Assembly: GCA_023213315.1 (NCBI GenBank)
Contig: JAKCPI010007792.1
Span: 62,001-126,000 of the forward strand
Source of the DNA: Euborellia annulipes
Lineage: Eukaryota; Arthropoda; Insecta; Dermaptera; Anisolabididae
Direction of reading: 5' to 3'
DNA length: 64,000 nucleotides
In this document: piece by piece, positions 52,783 through 62,872 of the stretch
How positions within the stretch are numbered: the stretch's first letter is position 1
How the letters are laid out: every line of letters starts with the position of its first letter
Notes under the pieces: generated by a model
The model's database searches: none
The model's input: only the letters and a program-made list of their open reading frames with translations
Told to the model about the DNA's origin: nothing
Program-made: the position numbers and the translations under genes

Positions 52783-53733
52783 AGCCAGTCAATATATAGT
52801 TTAAGATATCAAGTTTGCGAGATATGTTTATGCTTAAGATTAGACGAAATTGCACCCGCTGGAGTCGAACCAGGACCTGGTTGGCGCCCTAGGATAAGGG
52901 TAGTTCACCCGCCGCGAAATCGTGGAGGTCCTGGTTCTACTCCAGGGGGGTGCAATTTTGCCCAATCTTAAGCACAAACATATCTCGCAAACTTGCTAAC
53001 TTAAATCTTTTCAGATCTCTGATATTGGATGATATTGGAAGAAGTATTCTCTTAAGGCAGGTCTTTGGTAGAGATAATAGATTCATCTTCCACTTGTCTT
53101 GAGAACTTCTAGAGAAGTTGTTTGGCTACAGCCAAAGTCTGGTTGCGATAGACAGTCTCGAGTCATCATTGCTGTTATTCTTCTTCTTCTTGCTACGGCT
53201 TCTCCTTCAGAAGTTTGCCGATCAGTATGGCTATCTTCACCCTTGAAACTGCAGCTCGGAACAACTCCGCCGACGACAGACCAAACCACTCCCTCAAATT
53301 TCTAAGCCAAGGGATATTGCTGTTATAATGCTTATCAAAGCTGGATCCGATAAAATAAGTTCTTTCAACCGTTTATGATCATACCTCGGTTCTTACAGTA
53401 TAGGTAAACTAGTTCCGCCACATGTTAACAGTCTGGTCGACATAAAACAGGTGTTCCTAAATTATAGATGATAAGAGGGTAGTAGAACTGTAGCTAACTT
53501 GTCTGGAATGTCTCTATGATCCGGAACCATGCCATATACTTTTTGGCAATTAGGAAATTTGTGTTTTGGTTGTGTAAATTGTGTATCCGGGACATGAGCT
53601 GCTGACGCCCTAGTTCCTAGTCTCTATCGCAAATCGGGAAGTCCTAGTTAGAGTCCAGAGAATGTAATTTGCCCAATCAATGCACAAACTGATCTCACAA
53701 ATTTCGTTATCTTAAACGATATATTGACTGGCT
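52783..53733. mobile_element. Inverted-repeat element (~950 bp) with tRNA-like boxes
   Basis: Ends AGCCAGTCAATATATAGTTT and AAACGATATATTGACTGGCT form terminal inverted repeats of ~80-90 bp (left includes GCGAGATATGTTTATGCTTA; right GCACAAACTGATCTCACAAA). Interior 53050-53580 is less AT-rich and has overlapping frames without recognised domains. A partial third end copy lies at 54358-54415. Confidence 0.75.
52798..53006. repeat. Hairpin with B-box motifs in both arms
   Basis: Arms of ~80 bp: AAGTTTGCGAGATATGTTTA...GCACC and its inverse GGTGCAATTTTGCCC...TATCTCGCAAACTT. The left arm on the minus strand contains GGTTCGACTCC, a consensus tRNA B box; the right arm on the plus strand has GGTTCTACTCC. 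The ~47-bp loop is GC-rich with GGCGCC. Confidence 0.8.
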
Positions 53734-53734
53734 A

Positions 53735-54285
53735 ATTTATAGCCAATTGGACTTTGTTTGAAAAAACCTACCACTATTTCAAATAAAGCTCTACATAGTT
53801 TTTTTTTTTTTTACATCACTTCAATGTGGGGGTAAGAAATACATAGTTAAAAGTAATCTCTTTTTAATTAAATTCATTCATAAATCAAAATTAGAATTAA
53901 AAAAAAGAGTTGGGTAGCTATTTAAAAACAATTTTACCAATATATTTAATAATAAAATTGACTAGATCGCTGTATAACATTCAATTTAATTCTCTTTTCC
54001 CATTTTTTTTGAAAATCCTCCGGAAGTCAATGAATGAAGGCACTTGATAGAAATAATAAGAAGTTAATGGAAAAGAAAAAAAAAGAGGGAGAATCTAAAT
54101 TAGGGGAATAACAATTTAGAAATAGAACGAAAGAACATGAAATCTTATGGACGCTTTGAGAGTTAAATTTCTATTGAAAAAAAAAAAAAATATTTTTATT
54201 ATGAGTAGAGAAGAAGTTAGTCAATATGGAAATAACATTTCCAATGCGTGAAACGTTTTGAATTATGATCAATTGAAAAATAAAT
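53735..54285. other. AT-rich stretch, no gene seen
   Basis: Homopolymers and no supported frame. Confidence 0.45.
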
Positions 54286-54287
54286 TA

Positions 54288-54415
54288 GTTTCATTTGTTG
54301 ATTTTTATTTGCAGCGATACAAATTTCTTGTTTCATATGTTAATTTTTGCTTGCATTAGCCAGTCAATATATCGTTTAAGAAAGCATATTTGCGAGATAT
54401 GTTTGTGCTTAAGTG
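54288..54415 (-). repeat. 32-bp motif pair (site A) joined to TIR fragment
   Basis: Minus-strand units of TGCAAATAAAAATCAAC... and TGCAAGCAAAAATTAACATA with TGAAAC (54288-54355). Immediately next is AGCCAGTCAATATATCGTTT (54359 on), the terminal repeat of the 52783 element. Confidence 0.7.
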
Positions 54416-54555
54416 TTTAGTCAATAATGTTAAAAATTAATCTCATGTTTAGGGGATGCCTTTAATATTTAACGCCATATTTAATGCATCAAAATGGCGG
54501 CGTCTTTAAACCTAAAAAGTAAGGTTATGATTTTCACAGCTTTGAAATAAAAGCA

Positions 54556-54806
54556 ACATGTTAACATCGCTGTTAAAACTTTGTTTAGAGAATACCATTT
54601 TTTAACCCTGGTGTGTCAGATAGGCTTACTAAAATCAAGTTAGTAATACGCATGCGCGAGAGGTTATGGAGGGGTGTAAAAACACGCAAATAGAAAAAAA
54701 TATAGCTATCTTTATATGGATCGTTAACACCTGGTGCTAAAAAATAAAATGTTTACGTCACCGTTAAAACTTGGTTTAGAGAATACTATTTTTTAACGCT
54801 GATGTT
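54556..54806. repeat. Direct repeat of ~54 bp
   Basis: GCTGTTAAAACTTTGTTTAG, AGAATACCATTTTTTAAC at 54570-54608 recur as ACCGTTAAAACTTGGTTTAG, AGAATACTATTTTTTAAC at 54759-54797. Confidence 0.75.
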
Positions 54807-54912
54807 ATTACTTTACTTTTTAACACTCATTTATTGATTTTAAATTTTAATGTATGTTTTGAGAATAAACCTGAAGATGTGTCAACAACGTATGAACAAT
54901 TTTAAAAATTAA

Positions 54913-54980
54913 GTTTCATGTGTTTATTTTTATTTTAATTGATAAAAATTCATCATTTCATATGTTAAGTTTTGTTTGCA
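54913..54980 (-). repeat. 32-bp motif pair, site B
   Basis: Plus strand GTTTCATGTGTTTATTTTTA and TTTCATATGTTAAGTTTTGT with TTGCA: two diverged units on the minus strand. Confidence 0.6.
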
Positions 54981-54989
54981 TCATTATAT

Positions 54990-55720
54990 TCCTATTCAAT
55001 TTGTTGTATGTAAATCAATATGATTTAATCAAGTATCTTTAATTAAACAATTATGATGTCATTCTTGACGTTTAATATTTTTTTTAGAGATTTTAGTTAA
55101 GTATTTTTGCTGTTGTTGAAAAATAATAAACCACAAAAAGTAGTTTGTTTTTGTGAGAGGCAATTCTTTTTTTTACTAACCTGTTGAAGTATGAAGGACG
55201 CGTTTTTCAGTAATTTACTCTTTTGAAAAGAGCGACGACGGCGCTCCTGTAATTTTCCGTGAGTGCGAAAGAGAGAGAGAGGGGGGATAGGGGGTTGTTA
55301 AATAAATTGATTACGTATGCATAAGGTCTTTTGAATCAAATATACAAGTCAAAAGCCAATTAGTGTGTGTGTGTTAGTGACTGGCTGGTGAGAGAGGTCA
55401 TTCATTAACAGCAAATCGAGTTTCAGCACCCAAAAAGAGGGAAACATTCAAACACCACAAAGGGTTAGAAGGGACGAGTCTACCTACCTACGCCCAATCG
55501 GCTATATCAAAAGTTCTTTTGATTAAAAAAAAAAAAAAAAATGAAAATATATTTCATTATTCACTTTGATATAACAAAAAAAATTAGATATATATATATA
55601 TAAGAAACAAAACAAACTGGTACATCAAAGCTTATAAGGCAAAACGTAAATTCTAGACAAGCAAATCAAATAAAATTTAAAATTACAAGAAATCGTTTGA
55701 TATGGTTTTACATTAACAAT
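54990..55720. other. Mixed stretch, no gene seen
   Basis: 55180-55505 is less AT-rich (AAAGAGCGACGACGGCGCTC, GA and TG microsatellites) and not similar to other parts of the window. No frame supported; could be non-coding host sequence. Confidence 0.4.
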
Positions 55721-56354
55721 AAATGAAAGTAATTTGTATTTTAGAAATATTTCAGTTGCAAAGTTTAAAATTTAAAAAAATTTCATGTGTTTAACTTTCT
55801 TTGCATAATCGTTTCATGTGTTGATTTTTCATTGCAGTATTTGTGACCAATTCAATATTTTTTTTCTTTCACACTTAGAAAACATTTTGAAAGGTCAAGT
55901 CGTTATTTTCATAATGTTTTATAATACATTTTCGATGGTTATGGTTTTTCTTTAAAATTCAGGTCATAGAAAAGAAATATAATTTGGTTTCCCAATAATA
56001 ATTTTTTTTGTAAACACCAATCGTGCGCTGATCTCTAAGATATATGATCAATCATACAATTTTTTATTATACAAACTTGTTTTAGATCAAAATTAACGGT
56101 TATATTACACTATATAGCTGAGGATGTTCCGGGTCGTATAGCTCGTGCTATAACAATCATTAAATCAAGTAGTTGATTGACCTTTCAAAATGTTTCCTAA
56201 GTGTGAAAGAAAAAAATATTGAATTGATCACAAATACTGCAATGAAAAATCAACACATGAAACGATTATGCAAAGAAAGTTAAACACATGAAATTTATTT
56301 TAAATTTTAAACTTTGCAACTGAAATGTTCCTAAAATACAAATTAGTTTCATTT
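55721..56354. mobile_element. 634-bp inverted-repeat element, 178-bp arms
   Basis: Left arm 55721-55898 (AAATGAAAGTAATTTGTATT to TTTTGAAAGGTCAA) and right arm 56177-56354 (TTGACCTTTCAAAATGTTTC to ACAAATTAGTTTCATTT) are reverse complements with few differences. Both contain pairs of the 32-bp TGCAA...CATGAAAC motif (55790-55836 and 56238-56293). Centre has no coding capacity. MITE or foldback type. Confidence 0.85.
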
Positions 56355-56359
56355 CTTGT

Positions 56360-56660
56360 CACCACAAGGCGCTAGTAGTGAAAATCAGAGTGATAATGCT
56401 CAGGAAAATGATTACATAACATGTAACATGGCATTTTTTTGTTTGTTTGTTGGTCTTTTTATTAGTTTTACTATTGTCTATTTTACTCAATAACTTGGTA
56501 GTATCTAAAGTGTCTTAGATTAGAAGTTTTTTTTTACCGTCGCTGATTGTTTGCTCTTTTTTTTAATGTCCACTTATTTTAGGTCTCGGAAATGTGCTTA
56601 TATAATTTTATAACTCTTCGAGAAATATTTCTTCCATGCCACTTTTTTAAGACTTGTTTT

Positions 56661-56698
<38 letters not shown>

Positions 56699-56885
56699 GG
56701 ATATCTTAAAGTAAAATACGGACATGAAATTTTTATAGGCCCTATGAGAGAGAGAGTTTAATGTTAAAATTTAAATTTATTTTTTAGATATAACCGGAAA
56801 TCAAAATTTGCCTAAAGATATAAAATGTCACAAAATAAAAGGTAGAGGAAAAAAAAAATAACTAGCTGCACAATCCGTCTTTGTC
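56360..56885. other. AT-rich stretch with (TAA)n
   Basis: (TAA)n at 56663-56697. No gene seen. Confidence 0.5.
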
Positions 56886-56888
56886 TTA

Positions 56889-57615
56889 TATAAATAAAAA
56901 AGGCCACATATATCCAATATATCTTGATTAATGAAATATAGATATAGTGAACTGGATATTGATGCAAACAAAAATGAACATATGAAACAAAAATTTTTAA
57001 AAGAAATTATTACATTTATTAACATTCTATCCGAATCTTTAGAGTCCTTTTGGATATCTGCTTCGCTAAAAATCGATAGTTCATTTTTTTAGATTAGTAT
57101 CACAATTTTCAAGCAGACCACGCAACTGGTAGATTTATTTTTATCATCACTCGCTTGTCATAACTCGATTAACAACAGGCATTTTTTATTATCCCATGAG
57201 AGAGAGTGTGTGGCCCAGGATCAAATCCGGAACCTCAGAGATATTCGATCCAGGGTTCTCTTTTTTTAGGAAAGTGGAAGGGGGTACGACTCCCAGGCCA
57301 GTTGGAGTTTTTTTTTTTTTTTTCTTCTTTTAGCAAGCTTTGGTAAATAATATGTTTTGATTTTTCATGCTTTTATTTTCTCTAATTTATTATGTTCCAA
57401 TTAACGAAGTGTTTCTTGTTGTTTATTACATGCCAAACAAACTGTCAGTATAATGAATTCGAGATCATTATGCAAATTTATAAATAAAAAAAAGGCCCCA
57501 TATATTGAATTTAACAATCATGAGTAATGAAATATAGATATATATTGAAATGGATGTTGATGCAACCAAAAATAAACATATGAAACAAAGATTTTTTTTT
57601 AAAAGAAATTGTTAC
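56889..57615 (+). repeat. ~125-bp direct repeats carrying 32-bp motif, sites E and F
   Basis: Copies at 56889-57012 and 57480-57615 share AGGCCACATATATCCAATAT (or AGGCCCCATATATTGAAT), TAATGAAATATAGATATA, TGATGCAAACAAAAATGAAC with ATATGAAAC, and AAAAGAAATTATTAC. The DNA between (57020-57480) shows no gene. Confidence 0.8.
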
Positions 57616-57782
57616 TTTTGAGATTTAATGAATTCTTTTCGAATTATAAAATGGACAAGTCAATATTTGACAACTTTAGACTTGAATTAAATCATACTCT
57701 CTTTATTTTTCACTCAGAGAATATATTAATAATAAACTTAATGTGTTTAACCATTACTTGTATACAACTTGTATATATACGA

Positions 57783-57853
57783 TTTGATCACAAATATTGC
57801 AATGAAAAATTAACACATGAAACGATAATGCAAATAAAGATAAACACATGAAA
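57783..57853 (+). repeat. 32-bp motif pair, site G (solo arm of 55721 element)
   Basis: TTTGATCACAAATATTGCAA, TGAAAAATTAACACATGAAA, CGATAATGCAAATAAAGATA closely match part of the right arm at 56224-56293. Confidence 0.8.
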
Positions 57854-57909
57854 TAATGTTTTTAAACTTTAAAAAAATTTTTATTATATAATTTTATATT
57901 TCAAATACC

Positions 57910-58048
57910 TCTTATGTCTTTCAACCGTAAAGCCGGCTAATCAAAGAAGTAGGAATGGGGGGAAGACTGTGATTAAAGAAATGACAGACTTAACTTGGGT
58001 AACTCGTGGTCGCCATACAAGCACTCACAAGACATAGCTCCCTGAGTG
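57910..58048 (-). mobile_element. SINE family 3, diverged 5' fragment
   Basis: Plus-strand ACTTGGGTAACTCGTGGTCG, CCATACAAGCACTCACAAGA and GCTCCCTGAGTG match the head of family 3. Upstream CAACCGTAAAGCCGG is a weak match to its middle. Confidence 0.65.
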
Positions 58049-58049
58049 T

Positions 58050-58815
58050 ATATATAATTCAAATATTTAATGACTAAATAAGTATTTTGAAATATTTTTC
58101 CAATTTTGCAATATTTCATCTGTCAACTTTTGGATGCATAATCATATTTTTTATGGTCAATATGCGGTATATTATTAAAAGATCTGCTGGGTTCAATCGT
58201 GTATATCTAATTCAACAATTATGACGACTAAATATTTTATTATTTATTTTTTTTTTTATTTATTATAACTCAGAATTTTCGCTTCCATTTTTTTTTTTTT
58301 TTTTTTATCTCTTCGATACCATCCAAATATATAGTAGAATTTTTTATATTTATGACTTCCATCTTGTTTTATTGCACACTATGGTGTAGTATGGACTTTT
58401 CAATACCTCTACAAAAAATAAATAAATAAATAAATAAATACATCGAAAAACGAGCTGTCGAAAAGTTAAAAAAAGCCAACACATACACATAGACATCATA
58501 TATACCCTCTTAAAAACCACTTTTCGATTTCTCTCTTTCTCTTTCTCTCTCTTGTGGCCGTTTTTCTATTTATATGTTTGACATATTGAAAGCTTTTAAA
58601 CATCTCCTCTTACACACAAGCCCGCGCACACATACATAGTATAGGTTATACCCCATTTCATAGGTTAAAAAAACTTTTTTAATAAATATATGATATTTCT
58701 TCTTAAATTGGGCAAAATTAAGGAGGTGTTAAAAAACACCTTTTAATATATTAATTAATTACCAAACTCTATAAACTACCGTGGAAATATAAAAAAAAAA
58801 TCATTGATCTAAATA
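58050..58815. other. AT-rich stretch, no gene seen
   Basis: (AAAT)n at 58417-58441, CT microsatellite near 58527-58553. Nothing else supported. Confidence 0.5.
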
Positions 58816-58816
58816 A

Positions 58817-58842
58817 TGCAAGCAAAAATTAACATATGAAAC
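58817..58842 (+). repeat. 32-bp motif, site H (single unit)
   Basis: TGCAAGCAAAAATTAACATA, then TGAAAC. Confidence 0.65.
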
Positions 58843-59039
58843 AAGGTTTTTTTTTATTATATACCGTAGATAACTTCTATATAACACTTTTCTCACCAAA
58901 CATTCAAGTGGATGAATTAATTCTTTGCATCATATTTCATATTCAAAGTGTATTTCTAGGATATCATTAATCAATGTGATTTTTAAAATCAAATTATTTG
59001 TTCTGGAGTTGATTTTTTGTGCCATTATTTGAAGGACAT

Positions 59040-59170
59040 TGAATTACATTCGATATTCAAAGTGTATCCTTGTAATATCCTACTACACTTTTGAATATGA
59101 TGCTAGCAAATAATGCAACTAAAAATTAACATATGAAACGAGAATTGCAACTAAAATTTGACATATGAAA
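59040..59170 (+). repeat. Dispersed unit with 32-bp motif pair, site I
   Basis: ATTCAAAGTGTATCCTTGTA, ATATCCTACTACACTTTTGA, GCTAGCAAATAATGCAACTA, then two motif units (59114-59170). A close copy is at 59625-59760; a shorter relative of the first part is at 58933-58958. Confidence 0.8.
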
Positions 59171-59289
59171 AACTCTTTTAAGTCTTTAAAAAAATTGATT
59201 TTAACTGAAGATTTCCGCATAATTATAATTAAATTCTTTGAATAATATTTTAATTATTAATATATTTTTAACCAAATCAGCTGTTAATG

Positions 59290-59460
59290 TTGAAAAAAAA
59301 GGTTTTTACGTTGCTCCAAAATCGCCATCTAGCCTATTTATGGGTCTGGGTGTGTTAGTGATATAAATTTTCGCAAGATCTTTCGTTGTCCGGATCTTGG
59401 CTGTCGCCGGGGCTTATTCATACCATTAAGAATGAAGCGTTGTATGTCAACAGCCTTTTC
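59290..59460. other. Less AT-rich block, unclassified
   Basis: CCAAAATCGCCATCTAGCC and GTCCGGATCTTGGCTGTCGC stand out from the AT-rich surroundings. No repeat partner or domain recognised. Confidence 0.35.
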
Positions 59461-59624
59461 TTCCTTCTTTCCTTTCTTTTCCTTCTTTAAATCTTAGAAT
59501 ACAAAATAGAAGAAAAAAATGCATTTTTTTTTAATAAAATATCAAAAAATCAGATCTTAAATTTAATAAATATTGATACATAAAGATACATAAAAGATTA
59601 TTAAATTGGGTGTATTAATTTTTT

Positions 59625-59760
59625 GAATCATATTTCATATTCAAAGTATATTTTTGTAATATCCTACACTTTTGAATCTGATACTAAGATCGCTAGCAAA
59701 TAATGCAACTAAAAATTAACATATGAAACGAAAATTGCAACTAAATATTAACATATGAAA
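59625..59760 (+). repeat. Dispersed unit with 32-bp motif pair, site J
   Basis: CATATTTCATATTCAAAGTA, ATCCTACACTTTTGAATCTG, GCTAGCAAATAATGCAACTA and two units with exact 32-bp spacing (59704 and 59736). Confidence 0.85.
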
Positions 59761-59764
59761 TAAC

Positions 59765-60392
59765 GATTTTTTCTTTTTTTTTTAATACTTGATTTAAATT
59801 TCAGCTCTTTAAAAAGAAAATATTGAGATCATAGTAAATTTTTCTTTTTAGTATACTGAATATGGAGCATAGTATTAGAAAAGATCGTGACTATATTTAA
59901 ATAAGAGTTTTTTTTTCTAATATATAGATAAAATGATGTTCCTTGAAGAAAAGAATATTATAAAAAGCCACTAAGCTTATATAAAAATTGTGATACTTTG
60001 TATTGAAAAGCATAACACGAATAGAAAAAGACGAGAAAGAAATTTTACAAGAGTTTCCTTTGAAAATGTATATATATTTTGGATTATCAATGTTTAAAAA
60101 GGCAAAAAAAAAATATTACAAAGATTTGCCCTAGATTACAAATGACTTTTTTAATATCAATATTATAACAAAAATAAAAAAGTAATGTTTAGGTTAAGTT
60201 TGTAATATTGATAGAGACAAGCAGCGCCTCAAGCGGGAGATTTTTAAAATATTTTAATTATATTTTGCATTTATTGATTAGTTGGCTTTTTATTTTGATT
60301 GAAAATATATGTATATGCATATCATAATAAATATTATATTGAATGTAAAAGAATAAACAAATATTATAAATTAAAATAATTACAAATTTTTT
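59765..60392. other. AT-rich stretch, no gene seen
   Basis: No feature supported. Confidence 0.45.
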
Positions 60393-60394
60393 TC

Positions 60395-60900
60395 GAAATC
60401 CCAGCTCCTCAACATATATTAAAAGTGGAGGAGCTGGGATCTACCCATATTGTTACTGTAAAATCTATATATGATTGTAAATAATAATTAAATATATTAC
60501 TGATATCTATAATAATATACTAAACGTGATTGTTTATTAACAATACTTTAAAAAAATTCGAGCATCAAAAAGTTGAGATATTCATATAACATATCACAAG
60601 GGGAGTGTCCGATTTGGATGCTCACACGCTTGAAGCCGTTGCTTGCTTTTAAAGCGCAGTCATAGTAGGGACTGCTTCGATGATTCGATGTTTTGCTTGG
60701 GCATCATCTGATAGGCAAAGAGGCACATGTTGTACTCAAAAAAGAAAATTCACAAATTGTCTACTTCGCGCTTATATAGTTTTTGCTCCCAGCTCCTCCA
60801 CTTGTGGAGGAGCTGGGATTTACACATATTGTTAGAGAAAATTTATATTTTGTTTGTTATATAAGTAGTAAGGTATATTGTAAGTAATAATTAAATAAAC
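60395..60900. repeat. Duplicated hairpin module (CAGCTCCTC/GAGGAGCTG)
   Basis: ATCCCAGCTCCTC pairs with GAGGAGCTGGGAT at 60399-60441. At 60788-60819 TCCCAGCTCCTCCAC pairs with GTGGAGGAGCTGGGA around a 2-nt loop. Both are followed by CATATTGTTA and GTAAGTAATAATTAAAT-type sequence. The middle (60590-60740) is less AT-rich and unclassified. Confidence 0.75.
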
Positions 60901-62205
60901 CTTTCTCTTCTTCCTCTCCTCTATACCTTTTAGAAAAGACTACAGCCATTCTCCTAAGAATTGTGAGTTGTCTTTTTTTGAGTAAAACATGAGCCTGTAT
61001 GCACAGTAAATGGACTTGGATGCCGAAAAAGACCTTAAACACAAAAAGTAGAATTATGTAAACAAATGTTGAAAATTGAAATAATTTGTATTTGTCAATT
61101 TATATAAGTCCAGGGCGATATGCATGTATATTTTTACTTGCACATGCGTAGTTTGTTTCTTATCCTATCGTTATAAAAAAAAAAAAAAATGTAAAAGTTT
61201 ATATTTGAAAAATATCTCTTGATATATATGATAGATAGATAGATACATTAACGCTTGTTTTATTTTGTTTACCAAATCAATCTCTCACTCTCTTTTGTTT
61301 ACATAATAAAGTCAATCCAAACGTTTAAACGTCAGCCGTGGTTGTCATTAACAAAATAATCTATATTATTTGTTTTCTAATCCATTTTGGATGTTAATAA
61401 AAAAAAAATAAATAAATTGATTATTATTCTATCTTCTTTGATTGTAAATAATAAACGAAATGAATCTAAAACAATAAAAAAAAAAAAATATTTTACATTT
61501 TCAGACACTGCTTTTTTTTCAGATGATGATAGGAAAAAAGTAATTGTAAAAAAAAAAAATAAAAAAATTTCATACCAACATGACAATAGGAATGAATAAA
61601 ATTGGCGGTAGAACGTATTTATTTAATCTCCTATAAAATTGACGATTCCGATGATGAGATAGATGATTTTCACGAATTTTTATTTTTTTCATGGAAGGTA
61701 AAGGAATTTTTTGCATTTATTTTAATATTTTTTTTCATTAAATTATTAATTAAATTTTTTTTCAATCACACTTCATCTTCTTCTTTAACATAATACATTT
61801 TAAAATTGTTCTTAAACATTTATTATTTTTCACATTAGTTTTAAATATAATAGAAATTCTTTATATAATTTTTTTTTTTTTTTTTAAACTTCTCATACTT
61901 CACAATTTTTTAATATCTTTCCTTGTATATGCATTTTTTAAATCCTTTTTTTTTTTTATTACAATTTTAAATTTTTAAATAAGTATTTATCTATTTTAAT
62001 CCAATTTCTTTAAAAGAAAAACCTTCAAAACATAACAAATATAATTCACTTTTTAATTAAAATATTCATTTTAATAAACAAAAAAAAATTTTTTTTTTTT
62101 TTTTTTACTTTCGAGGCCAATATCAATCGGTGAATAAGGAAAAATTATTTTAGAATTCAATTTTATTTAGCAAGGAATCAATTTTTCAATAAATCTTAAT
62201 ATTTG
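60901..62205. other. AT-rich stretch, no gene seen
   Basis: (GATA)n at 61230-61244 and long homopolymers. Frames at 61377-61599 and 61602-61793 are Lys/Asn/Phe-rich and lack recognised domains. If the retroelement once continued here, its reverse transcriptase cannot be read. Confidence 0.45.
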
Positions 62206-62209
62206 GAAA

Positions 62210-62871
62210 TCACGCATTAATGAATTTTTTTTTTTTATATTTCCATCTTATACCCTTGCGCATTAATTCATATGATAGCTGATTTTGAGCTGAGAAATCT
62301 ATTAAAATTTTAATATAAAAACATTTTGGGCAATGAGAAATTTTCAATTCCTTGCTATTTTTTGACGTTGGCCTCTTTGATATCATTTTTAATTTACCCC
62401 TTTTTCTATCATTATTAAATTTTTCACCCTCGGTAAAATTAGATTCCTTTAAATTTACTAAATTATTAAAATTCATTATAACAGTACAATTTAAATTTCT
62501 ATTAGATACGATTTCTTTTTGACTATTAAATCTGACAGGAAGTACATCTTTACATTCTGAATAATTTAATGGAGGGTTAATATTCTCACTAACAACTATT
62601 TGGGAAAGCTTTTTATTTATTTCTATTGGGGAATTTTCAGCTATTTTTTCTATTTTAACATTTCCGTTTTCATTATCATTATTTAAAATTAATCTCTCTT
62701 CATTTGTACATAAATTTTCATTTACTTCTTGGATTACAACTAAACTTACAAGTGTATTAGATTCTTCTACTGGGACACAGGCATTTATTAATGGGATAAT
62801 TTGTAAATCGTGGCTTTGATTAATTAATCCCTCTGGGGCACGATCATCACCAGGGGATTTTAATAGTTTCC
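62210..62871 (-). CDS. Retroelement protease-like frame (-1 of gag)
   Basis: This frame lies -1 relative to gag and is open from the GGGAAAC heptamer for 218 codons to a TGA at 62212-62210. It has no ATG near its start; the first ATG would give only the last 88 codons, so expression by frameshifting is more likely. The first ~150 residues are Asn/Glu/Lys-rich linker. Near the end ILIDFSAQNQLSYELM aligns with the LIDTGA...ISL...L signature of retroviral-type aspartic proteases. The usual Thr-Gly is Phe-Ser here, and the frame ends ~20 residues later in a lysine run, before the second half of a protease. It is therefore likely truncated or frameshifted in the A-run near 62220-62236. No RT follows in the window. 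Alternative: a spacer protein of unknown role. Confidence 0.55.
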
Positions 62872-62872
62872 C
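62826..62872 (-). promoter_or_regulatory. Programmed -1 frameshift signal
   Basis: Slippery heptamer G GGA AAC in gag register (62872-62866), a 6-nt spacer holding the gag stop codon (TAA at 62862-62860), then stem AATCCCCTGG (62859-62850) pairing CCAGAGGGATT (62836-62826) with one bulged A and a 13-nt loop. GGGAAAC is an established slippery site in retroviral gag-pro overlaps. Confidence 0.75.

Noticed and set aside
53083..53305. Opposite-strand 68-codon ORFs
   Set aside because: They overlap each other inside a transposon-like element and neither has a recognised domain.
54556..54806. Coding exon pair
   Set aside because: The 54-bp direct repeat has no open frame or splice-site pattern that can be supported.
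61377..61793. Small charged ORFs near the gag element
   Set aside because: Lys/Asn/Phe-rich from homopolymers; no protease or RT motif was found when looking for pol continuation.
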